Positions 1-7,031 are shown, numbered from the stretch's first letter. The stretch: DNA of 9,509 bases from an uncultured Flavobacteriales bacterium (GCA_937925455.1 CALEWF010000089.1:1-9509), one strand, 5' to 3'. Made by a program: numbers and translations. The notes: generated from the sequence alone by a model not told the origin.

Positions 1-590
1 AAAAAGAATAATATGATGGCTATGATGAAATGTATCCGAATAATTGGTTTGCTGAAATTGGAAGCTGTATGAAAAAGAAATAGCAAGGAATAGACAGACA
101 TGAATGAAAGATAGGTAGGGTGAATGTGAATTAGCTGATTGATTTCATTTCGGTACCTGAAAATAAAATCATGCTGTTCGATGGCTGTGATTTTAAATCC
201 GAACAATAAAAAATAAATACTTGTAGCTATGGCTAATGCTGCCATGCTGTATGTTAATATTTGATGAAATAAGATAAGACGAAGGGTGGGTACATTTTTA
301 TTTAAAAAAATTATACATAGTGGGAAAACCCAAAAGCTATGTGCTTTTTCTACTGCAAACCAGTCTGTTTTATTTTGGCTTACCCAAGCCTGAATAAGTA
401 GCAAGAAAAAAGGAGAAGCTAATAACAAGCCCCAGAAAATTTTTTCTTCATCGGTATTTTTTAAATCCAATAGAAACAACGAAAGTACACCCCAACATGC
501 AATAACATAGGTTACCCATTGCTGGGGAATAACAGGTGTTGCAGCTAATAAATACGTTAATATCTGATGAATGTTGATTATAAACTGCAT
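1..590 (-). CDS. O-antigen ligase/polymerase-type membrane protein, N-terminal part (runs off left edge)
   Basis: An open minus-strand frame begins with ATG at 588-590 and has no stop before the window edge, giving 196 residues of an incomplete protein. It is strongly hydrophobic, with likely membrane segments near residues 24-42, 51-70, 84-97, 104-131, 160-175 and 183-196. The segment HIHPTYLSFM (155-164), just before a membrane helix, resembles the conserved His-Pro-x-Tyr region that many Wzy/WaaL-type proteins carry. These proteins polymerise O-antigen units or transfer glycan chains to lipid A core on the periplasmic side of the inner membrane. The start overlaps the stop of the upstream glycosyltransferase by 13 nt, which suggests translational coupling and supports a glycan role. 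Family assignment rests on hydrophobicity pattern, motif and context. The large periplasmic loop that would confirm it lies outside the window, so another polytopic protein is possible. Confidence 0.62.
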   Translation of the reverse strand, partial: MQFIINIHQILTYLLAATPVIPQQWVTYVIACWGVLSLFLLDLKNTDEEKIFWGLLLASPFFLLLIQAWVSQNKTDWFAVEKAHSFWVFPLCIIFLNKNVPTLRLILFHQILTYSMAALAIATSIYFLLFGFKITAIEQHDFIFRYRNEINQLIHIHPTYLSFMSVYSLLFLFHTASNFSKPIIRIHFIIAIILFF

Positions 591-1702
591 GTTATACCGG
601 CATGTTTTTCTAAAAATGCTGCCATTTCCTGATGAAAACGCTGACGATTAAATTTTAACGCCTGTTGCCTGATTTTATGTGGGTCAAACTGAGTTTGTTG
701 GTTTTCAAAACGGTAAACCGCATCCACAATGCTTTTTACGGTTTGGTGGTGAAAGAAAATTCCGTTGGTTTCATCCTGTACAGTTTCCAGTACCCCGCCA
801 TCCCCAAAGGCAATCACCGGTGTGCCACAAGCCATGGCTTCCACCGGGGTAATACCAAAATCTTCTTCGGCTGCAAAAACAAAAGCTTTGGCGCGTTGCA
901 AGAAATATCGAAGCACTTGATTCGTATCGTACTTTATCATTTCTATATTGTGACTTGAAACGTTTTTGATTTTTTTCCATGCAGGACCATCGCCAATAAT
1001 AATCAATTTTTTATCCGGCATTTCTGAAAATGCTTTGGCAATAAGGTCTATGCGTTTATAGGGAACTAACCGGGAGGCTGTAACATAAAATGCTTCTTTT
1101 TGTTCCACAGGTATAAAAAAATCTGTATTTACCGGTGGATAAATGACTGTGGAATCTCTATGATAATTTCTTTTGATACGATTTTGAATATATTTTGAAT
1201 TTGCGATAAAATAATCAACATCCGACGATGTGGCAAAATCCCAATTGCGGATATTTCGCATCAGGAGTTTGGCTGCTAATCGCTTCCAGCCTTTGTTTAG
1301 CCCATGATCATTGATGTATTGCTGTTGCATGTCCCAAATATAGCGCATGGGGGTATGGCAATAGGAAACGTGTATTTGTCCCGGATGTTTATGTACACTC
1401 TTGGCTACTGAATGTGAAGATGAAATAATTACATCAAATCCGCGGGTACTTAGTGAGCGTATAGCTGTGGGAAATAACGGAAAAAAATATTTATAACTTT
1501 CTTTAATGCCTGGAATTAGTTGTAAAAATGAGGTTTGTGTTTTTTTGCCAAAAATAAATTCTTCCCGGTCTTCGTCCGATAAAAAATCCATCAAGGTAAA
1601 TAGGGTGGTATCTTGGTTACGCAATAAATACAAAATCTCACGGAGTACTTTTTCCGAGCCACCTACGGTTATCAGCCAATCATGTATTACTGCAATACGC
1701 AT
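578..1702 (-). CDS. GT4-family glycosyltransferase
   Basis: This 374-residue protein has the normal length and GT-B layout of a retaining GT4 enzyme, which moves a sugar from a nucleotide-sugar donor to a growing lipid-linked glycan at the cytoplasmic face of the membrane. The N-terminal acceptor domain starts MRIAVIHDWL and carries the glycine loop GGSEKVL (14-20). The stretch HTPMRYIWD (116-124) is typical of mannosyltransferase-like members in O-antigen and exopolysaccharide clusters. The C-terminal donor domain has SRLVPYKRID (210-219) and the GT4 E-x7-E signature, E280 and E288, within EEDFGITPVEAMACGTP. The sugar specificity cannot be read from the sequence. It lies 34 nt after another GT4 gene and overlaps the next membrane-protein gene by 13 nt, so it belongs to the glycan operon. 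No signal peptide or membrane segment is visible. Confidence 0.92.
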   Translation of the reverse strand: MRIAVIHDWLITVGGSEKVLREILYLLRNQDTTLFTLMDFLSDEDREEFIFGKKTQTSFLQLIPGIKESYKYFFPLFPTAIRSLSTRGFDVIISSSHSVAKSVHKHPGQIHVSYCHTPMRYIWDMQQQYINDHGLNKGWKRLAAKLLMRNIRNWDFATSSDVDYFIANSKYIQNRIKRNYHRDSTVIYPPVNTDFFIPVEQKEAFYVTASRLVPYKRIDLIAKAFSEMPDKKLIIIGDGPAWKKIKNVSSHNIEMIKYDTNQVLRYFLQRAKAFVFAAEEDFGITPVEAMACGTPVIAFGDGGVLETVQDETNGIFFHHQTVKSIVDAVYRFENQQTQFDPHKIRQQALKFNRQRFHQEMAAFLEKHAGITCSL

Positions 1703-1736
1703 GCTATATTTCTCATGCTAAAAATACAAGTATAAA

Positions 1737-2753
1737 TCACAATTTCCGCAAGGTACGCCATAATTCAGCCCCTTGAACCGCCATGGTAAATTTTTGAATG
1801 GGAGTTGGGGATTGAGTGTTTGATGAATGGTGTGTATTGATACATTCTGCCAGTGCTGCTGCAGCATGGGGGGTGTTAATTTCAAAAAAATCTGCCCGAC
1901 CTGTGTATAATTCCCGGTGAACGGGAATGTTAGAAACAAGTGCCGGGCAACCATGTTGTATGGCTTCCAATACTGGCAGGTTGCATCCTTCATACATGGA
2001 TGCACTCAATAAAAGTGATGCTTTGCTGTAAAGCAGGCTAAGCTCTTCTTCCGAAATGTTAGATAAAATATAAATTCGTGGATGTGATTTTAATTCGCGA
2101 ATTAGGTCTTTATCAGAACGGAAGTTAGATGATATTCCACCCACAATTATCCAATTCCAGTCATCTGAGCAACGAAGAAAGGCATCCAACATCAATCGGT
2201 AATTTTTTCGGGGTTGAATGGTCCCTACCGAAAGCATTAGTTTTTCTCTGGGGCTTGTATTGGTTACTATTTCAGCCGTATTGTATATTATCTGAATTTT
2301 AGAAGATGAAACCTTAAAGCTATGACATAGCTCTTCAGCTATGGTTTCACTTACTGTGAGAATAAGAGCAGCTTTTTTTGCAATTTTTGGAATGAGCCAG
2401 CTGTAATAAGCTACAAATACCGGATGAAATGTACGCGGATGGGCTCGAAAGGCCAAATCGTGTATAGTAATAACTTGTGGCGTGTAACTTATCGGAGCTG
2501 TATTGCAAAAATTTATTAGCAGTGGATGCTTTTGTTTTTTTAAGTAGGCCGGAAGTGCCCATTGTTCCCAGGCGTGTCCCATAAATTTGCCAATTTTTAT
2601 AACATTCCAGTCAGTGGCATCTGTTGAGTTTGAAGGTGTGATAATTTTAATTTCTTTACTCTGGTGAATCAAATATCTACTGAATCTCCGGGCATATTGT
2701 TGTACTCCGGTGATGGGCTGGCTGAGGAAACGTCCGTTAATATGTATTACCAT
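1737..2753 (-). CDS. GT4-family glycosyltransferase
   Basis: This 338-residue protein is a second GT-B fold, GT4-type sugar transferase, clearly different in sequence from its downstream neighbour. The start MVIHINGRFL is followed by the glycine loop PITGVQQYARRF (13-24), as in mannosyltransferase-like GT4 proteins. The N-domain has ITIHDLAFRAHP (95-106). The donor-binding half begins with SVGTIQPRKN (175-184), and the signature YEGCNLPVLEAIQHGCP supplies E255 and E263 in the E-x7-E arrangement. The ATG overlaps the stop of the upstream reductase gene by 7 nt (ATGGTAA), indicating coupled translation. Donor and acceptor are unknown. Together with the next GT4 and the membrane ligase/polymerase-like protein it suggests assembly of a surface oligosaccharide or polysaccharide. 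No truncation or missing catalytic motif was seen. Confidence 0.92.
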   Translation of the reverse strand: MVIHINGRFLSQPITGVQQYARRFSRYLIHQSKEIKIITPSNSTDATDWNVIKIGKFMGHAWEQWALPAYLKKQKHPLLINFCNTAPISYTPQVITIHDLAFRAHPRTFHPVFVAYYSWLIPKIAKKAALILTVSETIAEELCHSFKVSSSKIQIIYNTAEIVTNTSPREKLMLSVGTIQPRKNYRLMLDAFLRCSDDWNWIIVGGISSNFRSDKDLIRELKSHPRIYILSNISEEELSLLYSKASLLLSASMYEGCNLPVLEAIQHGCPALVSNIPVHRELYTGRADFFEINTPHAAAALAECINTHHSSNTQSPTPIQKFTMAVQGAELWRTLRKL

Positions 2754-3514
2754 AAGAACGGAAATATGGCTTTACGTTGTTTTGGATAATCGGGGAACTT
2801 TTCTTTGTACCACTTGTGGTGAGCAAGAGCTCGGGGAACTAAGTTAGCAAATGTCCAAACAAAAAATACTAAGCCTGGTATACTCCAAGTTAGAATGGCA
2901 AAGCCCAGCCACTCGATAATTTCACCAAATAAATTCGGGCAACTGATGTATTCAAATAACCACCCACGCGGAATCTTATAGTCATTTTCACCGGGCTTTC
3001 GTAAATTTATTAATCGTGTATCTGCGATCCAGTTAATGGCCATGCCGGAAAAAAATACTAAAACCCCCACAGTAAAACGTGGGTCATACAACCATGCAAG
3101 GGGGTAATTAGAAAACCAAGTAAAATGCATCCCAAGCAATGATCCGTTCATAATATTAAATCCAATTGCCATAAGTGCAATCACCAGTGGCATTTTTTTT
3201 CCGTAAGTGCGTATGCGTAACGGGAAAATAAAACTCCGATTCAGGTAATGCAACGTAAAAAGTGAAACCATAATCCACGATGGCAACGAAAGTTGAAATT
3301 CAATTTGAGTGAAATAACCATACAATACAAGCAATACAGTAAATTCCATAATGAACCATCCCAACTTATTATCAATCATCGGTCCCCAGCCTTCACGGGT
3401 ATGCCTGCCATACGGTGCAGTTTTAAACAACAGAAAAAAGAAAGTAATAATCCCAAGACTCATCCATATCAGGGCAATCCAGAGATAGTATTCGTAAATC
3501 AATAATGCTTTCAT
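2747..3514 (-). CDS. Steroid 5-alpha-reductase-family membrane reductase (3-oxo-5-alpha-steroid 4-dehydrogenase-like)
   Basis: The 255-residue polytopic protein matches the length and C-terminal architecture of steroid 5-alpha-reductases (PF02544-type), NADPH-dependent enzymes that saturate a C=C bond conjugated to a carbonyl within the membrane. Visible family marks are APYGRHTREGWG (33-44), LHYLNRSF (88-95), NWIAD (161-165), RKPGENDYKIPRGWLFEY (172-189), GEIIEW (197-202), AHHKWY (231-236) and the terminal FPDYPKQRKAIFPFLW. As I recall human SRD5A2, its steroid-contacting Glu57 and Tyr91 correspond to E57 and Y90 here, while Gln56 is Met56. About seven hydrophobic segments are visible. The gene starts 3 nt after the SDR stop and overlaps the next glycosyltransferase gene, so it is part of a glycan operon. 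True substrate unknown: steroid, sterol-like triterpenoid, polyprenal or another enone lipid. The motifs look more SRD5A1/2-like than SRD5A3-like. Confidence 0.88.
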   Translation of the reverse strand: MKALLIYEYYLWIALIWMSLGIITFFFLLFKTAPYGRHTREGWGPMIDNKLGWFIMEFTVLLVLYGYFTQIEFQLSLPSWIMVSLFTLHYLNRSFIFPLRIRTYGKKMPLVIALMAIGFNIMNGSLLGMHFTWFSNYPLAWLYDPRFTVGVLVFFSGMAINWIADTRLINLRKPGENDYKIPRGWLFEYISCPNLFGEIIEWLGFAILTWSIPGLVFFVWTFANLVPRALAHHKWYKEKFPDYPKQRKAIFPFLW

Positions 3515-3517
3515 AGC

Positions 3518-4495
3518 TTAAATATATCCGTTTTGTTTAAACCATTGCATGGTATCGTTCACGGTTTGTTGAAGCGGCCGGGGTGAATACTCAAGTTCAC
3601 GTTTAGCTTTTTCAGAGCTTATTTTCGTATTACCATGCCGAAGAATATGCAATGTTTCATAGCTAAACAATGGGTCTTTTCCAGTAACGAATGCAACTAA
3701 TTTTACAAACGGCAGGATGGCGTACGCCACCCAAAAAGGAAGCATGATAGCTTTTCGTTTTTTTCCGGTAGCCGTGTTTACCATGTGAATCATTTCACGC
3801 ATGGTGATGTATTTACCTGACATTAAGTAGCATTCTCCTGCACGCCCTTTATCCAATGCTTGAATGATAGCTGAGGCCACATCCCGATTATCCGCAAAAT
3901 CAAATCCTCCTTGAAATATGGCTGGTACTCTGCCTTTGTAAATATCAATGAATGCTTGTCCCTGTAGTGATGGTTTATGATCTGGTGGACCAATCAACGA
4001 AGTGGGATTGATAACCACCACTTCTAATCCCTTGCTTACATAACTCAGGGCAAGCTGTTGGCTGTCGCGTTTCGACCTATCATAAGCAAATGCATCCTCA
4101 TGAGCCAGTTCTCTGGTTTCATCAAGCACTTCATCCAAGGGCTCGGGATGAAAGGCATGAATGGAAGATATGTGAATAAATCGCTTAACACCACATTTCA
4201 CTGCAGTATCAAGTATCAGCCGAGTACCTTCTACATTGGTTTGATAAACTTTGCCGTCCGGATCGCCATGCAGCGAAATAACGGCGGCGCAATGTATCAC
4301 CGCATCACAACCATCTACTAATTTTTCTATCACCTCAGGCTCCATCAACGAACCCTGTACATAAGTAGCTTGAATACCCTCTAATGCACGTTTATCTTTA
4401 TGTATTAAAAGCTTCAGCGTTTCGCCCCGTTTTTCTAATTGTCGCGTTATTTCTGAACCTAAGTGTCCAGAAGCTCCGGTAATGGCTATTTTCAT
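3518..4495 (-). CDS. NAD(P)-dependent extended SDR (epimerase / 3-beta-HSD / dihydroflavonol-reductase-like)
   Basis: The 325-residue protein is an extended short-chain dehydrogenase. A Rossmann start MKIAITGASGHLG holds the G-x2-G-x2-G nucleotide loop (G7, G10, G13). HCAAV (68-72) follows beta-4, the serines of HISSIHAF lie at 110-111, and the catalytic Tyr-x3-Lys is Y138/K142 (YDRSK). A hydrophobic stretch near 249-271 suggests membrane association, as in 3-beta-hydroxysteroid dehydrogenases. The C-terminal LEYSPRPLQQTV resembles dihydroflavonol-reductase and HpnA-like enzymes. The likely chemistry is oxidation or reduction of an alcohol/ketone or sugar carbon on a lipid or nucleotide-sugar. 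I chose the ATG at 4493-4495; an in-frame TTG immediately upstream would add only one residue. It is the first gene of the operon, with the 5-alpha-reductase homologue 3 nt downstream, which favours a paired redox role on a lipid. An ordinary sugar epimerase remains possible. Confidence 0.9.
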   Translation of the reverse strand: MKIAITGASGHLGSEITRQLEKRGETLKLLIHKDKRALEGIQATYVQGSLMEPEVIEKLVDGCDAVIHCAAVISLHGDPDGKVYQTNVEGTRLILDTAVKCGVKRFIHISSIHAFHPEPLDEVLDETRELAHEDAFAYDRSKRDSQQLALSYVSKGLEVVVINPTSLIGPPDHKPSLQGQAFIDIYKGRVPAIFQGGFDFADNRDVASAIIQALDKGRAGECYLMSGKYITMREMIHMVNTATGKKRKAIMLPFWVAYAILPFVKLVAFVTGKDPLFSYETLHILRHGNTKISSEKAKRELEYSPRPLQQTVNDTMQWFKQNGYI

Positions 4496-4521
4496 CAATA
4501 AATAAGGTATTTATCAAATTT

Positions 4522-4529
4522 CAAACCTA
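4522..4529 (-). promoter_or_regulatory. Candidate -7 box of the SDR/glycan operon promoter
   Basis: On the minus strand this reads TAGGTTTG, an exact match to the Bacteroidota TAnnTTTG box, 26 bases before the ATG at 4495. The nearest upstream TTG (4554-4556, minus strand) is 24 bases away, slightly beyond the usual spacing, so the -33 element is weak. Confidence 0.4.
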
Positions 4530-4582
4530 ACCAAAATTTTTCCCATTTACCTTCAATTTGCCTGTCTTTTTTTTTTGTATGG

Positions 4583-4726
4583 CTGCTTTAAGCGGCTGTC
4601 CGTTACAAGTCCTCGGGGCTTAGCCACACATGGCATCGGGGTAGCGGTGTCTTCGTGCCCTCAGCCCCGCTACCCCGTGCCCTGCGGGCTTCGCCCCTGC
4701 GGGCTTTCCACTTCCATCCGCAGCAG
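4583..4726. repeat. GC-rich dispersed palindromic element, copy 1 (long imperfect hairpin)
   Basis: This 144-bp GC-rich island in AT-rich DNA is about 95 percent identical, over its inner 133 bp, to a same-orientation copy at 9188-9330. It folds by eye into one long hairpin. The terminal stem pairs 4583-4587 with 4722-4726 and 4592-4595 with 4718-4721. Next come 4607-4612 with 4701-4706 (one G-T wobble), 4615-4619 with 4693-4697, and 4622-4625 with 4687-4690. The central stem pairs 4627-4635 with 4678-4686 (two mismatches here) and 4637-4647 with 4667-4677 (11 perfect bp), with T4636 bulged and a 19-nt loop at 4648-4666. It sits in the gap between the divergent SDR and ferredoxin-reductase units. 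Short open frames across it are compositional artefacts. No transposase and no clear target duplication were seen. Confidence 0.85.
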
Positions 4727-4824
4727 ACCACCCTATGAGGCTGATTGCCCCTTATATGAATGAAACTTAAATCCGCAGTTAACTCATCGCACCACAATTT
4801 TAATCGTATGTCTCTTAAAAGTGT

Positions 4825-4832
4825 TAACTTTG
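4825..4832 (+). promoter_or_regulatory. Candidate -7 box of the ferredoxin reductase-ferredoxin operon
   Basis: TAACTTTG matches TAnnTTTG exactly and ends 20 bases before the ATG at 4853. Transcription would begin near 4838, which excludes the upstream in-frame ATGs at 4760 and 4808 as starts. No convincing TTG -33 box is present at the usual spacing. Confidence 0.55.
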
Positions 4833-4852
4833 CAAACCTTTTAGTCTATTCT

Positions 4853-5857
4853 ATGATTCAAACTGATATCTGCATTGTAGGAGCCGGACCTGTCGGGCTC
4901 TTTGCAGTATTCGAAGCCGGCTTGCTGAAAATGCGTTGTCATTTGGTAGATGCATTGCCACAAGTAGGTGGGCAGCTTTCTGAAATTTATCCCAAAAAAC
5001 CGATATACGATATCCCCGGTTATCCGGAAATTTTAGCCGGCGATTTAATTACCAACCTGATGAAACAAATTGAACCGTTCAAACCTACGTTTACCTTGGG
5101 AGAACGAGTTGATTCATTCGTTCGTAATGAAGATGGAACCATGCTAATTACCACCAACCAAGGCACAAAAATTTTATGCAAAGTATTGGTGATAGCTGCA
5201 GGTTTGGGTTGCTTTGAGCCTCGTAAACCAGAAGTGAAAGACTTGGAAAAATTTGAAGGGAAAGGCATTAGTTACATGATTTTAGATCCTGAAAAATATC
5301 GGGGCAAGCGGGTAGTATTGGCCGGTGGCGGAGATTCTGCCTTAGATTGGGCCATTCATTTATCTGATATTTGCGGAGAATTATCGTTGGTGCATCGCAG
5401 CGAAACATTTCGCGGTGCGCCTGATTCTGCTGCTAAAGTTTTTGAATTAGCTAAAAACGGCAAGATCAATCTTCTTTTAAATTCAAATATTACCGCCGTT
5501 AGTGGAAATGGTCATTTAGAATCTGTAACAATTACCAATAATCAGCAGGAAAGTACCCAGCTTTTTGTTGATAATTTTATTCCTTTGTTTGGTTTAACTC
5601 CCAAACTTGGCCCAATTGCCCATTGGGGCTTGAATATTGACAAAAACGCAATCGTGGTGAATGTAGAAGACTATTCTACCAATATCCCAGCAGTATATGC
5701 CATTGGGGATATAAATACCTATCCCGGCAAATTAAAATTGATTCTTTGCGGATTTCATGAAGCTGCCCTCATGGCTCAAAGTGCTTTCCGTTATGTTTAT
5801 CCTGACCAGAAATTGAGTTTTAAATACACTACCGTAAACGGGGTAAATGCCTTTTGA
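4853..5857 (+). CDS. Ferredoxin-NADP+ reductase, thioredoxin-reductase type
   Basis: From the ATG at 4853 this is a 334-residue flavoprotein. The FAD-binding GAGPVG lies at residues 10-15, VGGQLSEIYPKKPIYDIPGYP at 38-58, the NADP-binding GGGDSA at 158-163, and the second FAD contact YAIGDIN at 282-288. The CxxC active site of true thioredoxin reductases is absent; the region around 130-145 has no cysteine. This points to the TrxR-like ferredoxin-NADP reductases (YumC-type), which exchange electrons between NADPH and ferredoxin in the cytoplasm. The partner is probably encoded immediately downstream, where TGA and ATG overlap by one base. The frame stays open upstream to 4760, but the extra 31 residues have no family likeness and the -7 box lies inside them, so 4853 is preferred. 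Length and motifs are complete. Confidence 0.93.
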   Translation: MIQTDICIVGAGPVGLFAVFEAGLLKMRCHLVDALPQVGGQLSEIYPKKPIYDIPGYPEILAGDLITNLMKQIEPFKPTFTLGERVDSFVRNEDGTMLITTNQGTKILCKVLVIAAGLGCFEPRKPEVKDLEKFEGKGISYMILDPEKYRGKRVVLAGGGDSALDWAIHLSDICGELSLVHRSETFRGAPDSAAKVFELAKNGKINLLLNSNITAVSGNGHLESVTITNNQQESTQLFVDNFIPLFGLTPKLGPIAHWGLNIDKNAIVVNVEDYSTNIPAVYAIGDINTYPGKLKLILCGFHEAALMAQSAFRYVYPDQKLSFKYTTVNGVNAF

Positions 5858-6189
5858 TGAAAGACCTGATTGAAATTACCATTATCGGCACAGACGGAAA
5901 ATCAAATACCTTACAAATTCCAACAGGTATTTCTCTTAGTTTAATGGAAGTTTTAAAAGCAGAGGGATATCCGATTTTGGCCACTTGTGGCGGCATGGCC
6001 CTTTGTGCTACTTGCCATGTGCAAGTTATTAAGGGCTACGAAAAATTACATCAACCCGAAGACCAAGAATGGGCTATGCTTGATACATTGCCCAATTATA
6101 CACCGCAAAGCCGCTTGTCGTGCCAGCTTAAAATTGATGAATCCATGAATGGAATGGAATTTCGCGTGATGGGCGAAGACAATGTGTAG
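5857..6189 (+). CDS. [2Fe-2S] ferredoxin, adrenodoxin type
   Basis: The 110-residue protein has four cluster-ligand cysteines at 44, 50, 53 and 89 (C-x5-C-x2-C-x35-C), the spacing of adrenodoxin/ISC-type ferredoxins rather than plant-type ones. The core is ATCGGMALCATCHVQV, and the last ligand lies in RLSCQL. These soluble proteins carry single electrons to iron-sulfur assembly, cytochromes P450, Rieske oxygenases or other reductive enzymes. The ATG shares its A with the TGA stop of the reductase gene, giving tight coupling and a ready electron donor. A TTG immediately upstream is in frame, but the ATG is the natural start. No isc, P450 or oxygenase gene is in the window, so the final acceptor is unknown. 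Confidence 0.95.
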   Translation: MKDLIEITIIGTDGKSNTLQIPTGISLSLMEVLKAEGYPILATCGGMALCATCHVQVIKGYEKLHQPEDQEWAMLDTLPNYTPQSRLSCQLKIDESMNGMEFRVMGEDNV

Positions 6190-6262
6190 GCAATAATTTA
6201 CTACTACCTATCGTTTTTTTACAAAATACTATCACAATATTTCATAAAGTAATTGTAATCAC

Positions 6263-6270
6263 TATTTTTG
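6263..6270 (+). promoter_or_regulatory. Candidate -7 box for the predicted lipoprotein gene
   Basis: TATTTTTG matches TAnnTTTG exactly and ends 17 bases before the ATG at 6288. It argues for a separate transcript from the ferredoxin operon and against the in-frame GTG at 6273, which would lie at or before the expected transcription start. No clear -33 element was found. Confidence 0.5.
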
Positions 6271-6287
6271 AGGTGAAACATAAACCT

Positions 6288-7031
6288 ATGAATAGCAAAC
6301 ATCTACTTGTATTTACGCTGGGTATTTTGATGATATTAGGTTGGACGTCTTGCTCTAAAACTACCATTTACACCGGAAGTAGTCAAACTGGTGTGTTTTA
6401 TAATAGATTAGCCTTGGGTATTCCCGGAGCCGGTAATTCGGGTTATAGCCCAAAGCGCAGATATAGAGATGGGAAGCAAATTGTTCCATTGCCTATTTAT
6501 CATACAGTGGGAGGCTCATTTCTGATGGGAATTGATAAAAACATTCAATACAGATACCCCGGTGGCGGTATTCATTACGACCTACGGATTACGGCGGCTA
6601 AATGGAGTAACGAGGGGACGTTTTCTATCAATTTTCCACTCACGGTGGCTATAACTTATCATAACGATTTTGTACAATATCCCAACCCTGCATTGAAGCC
6701 GCCAAAGAAAATAAACTTTAGTGCAGAAGTCCCCATTAACTTTACTTTTAATTTCGGGCATGGCACTACTCCTAAATCGCTTCAGAATTTTGGTGGATTC
6801 TTTGGAGTAGGGTATGCTTTTGCTTACTTACCCAGCGGACGCACCGGTATATTTATTTTTCCACAGGGTACAACCTACAATTTGCCCATAGGCCATGGAC
6901 CGCATGGTCGTGTAGGTATTCGCTTTAGAACCGGTTCTCTGTCATGGCAGGTCTTTGGAAGTTTTATGTATAATATTTATACTCCCTCTCATTTAGCTGG
7001 CGTTGGTTTGGGGCTTACTTTTGGTAAATAA
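6288..7031 (+). CDS. Predicted lipoprotein/outer-membrane protein of unknown function
   Basis: I do not recognise a family. From the ATG at 6288 the product has 247 residues: a short basic start (MNSKH), a hydrophobic core at 6-19 and WTSC with Cys22, a plausible though loose lipobox. A tract rich in Gly, Pro, Tyr and basic residues follows, with SPKRRYRDGKQIVPLPIYHT at 54-73. Many alternating amphipathic stretches come next (94-103, 111-124, 141-157, 168-181, 208-215, 218-230). The C-terminus, GVGLGLTFGK, ends like an outer-membrane beta-strand. A small envelope beta-barrel or beta-rich protein is inferred. An in-frame GTG at 6273 would add five residues, but the -7 box at 6263-6270 makes it unlikely. 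The gene stands alone between the ferredoxin operon and a convergent gene. Confidence 0.65.
   Translation: MNSKHLLVFTLGILMILGWTSCSKTTIYTGSSQTGVFYNRLALGIPGAGNSGYSPKRRYRDGKQIVPLPIYHTVGGSFLMGIDKNIQYRYPGGGIHYDLRITAAKWSNEGTFSINFPLTVAITYHNDFVQYPNPALKPPKKINFSAEVPINFTFNFGHGTTPKSLQNFGGFFGVGYAFAYLPSGRTGIFIFPQGTTYNLPIGHGPHGRVGIRFRTGSLSWQVFGSFMYNIYTPSHLAGVGLGLTFGK

Noticed and set aside
4575..4797. Open frames on both strands (62 and 64 codons) across the GC-rich repeat
   Set aside because: They exist because the GC-rich palindrome lacks stop codons; the second repeat copy is not annotated by an equivalent frame, and the sequence differences follow base pairing rather than codons.
4760..4852. Upstream extension of the ferredoxin-reductase frame by 31 residues
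   Set aside because: The added residues have no likeness to the family N-terminus, and an exact -7 box lies within them, so the start at 4853 is preferred.
6186..6220. Weak hairpin (GTAGG with CCTAT) followed by seven T after the ferredoxin gene
   Set aside because: Only five pairs, one a wobble, with a 16-base loop; too weak to call a terminator.
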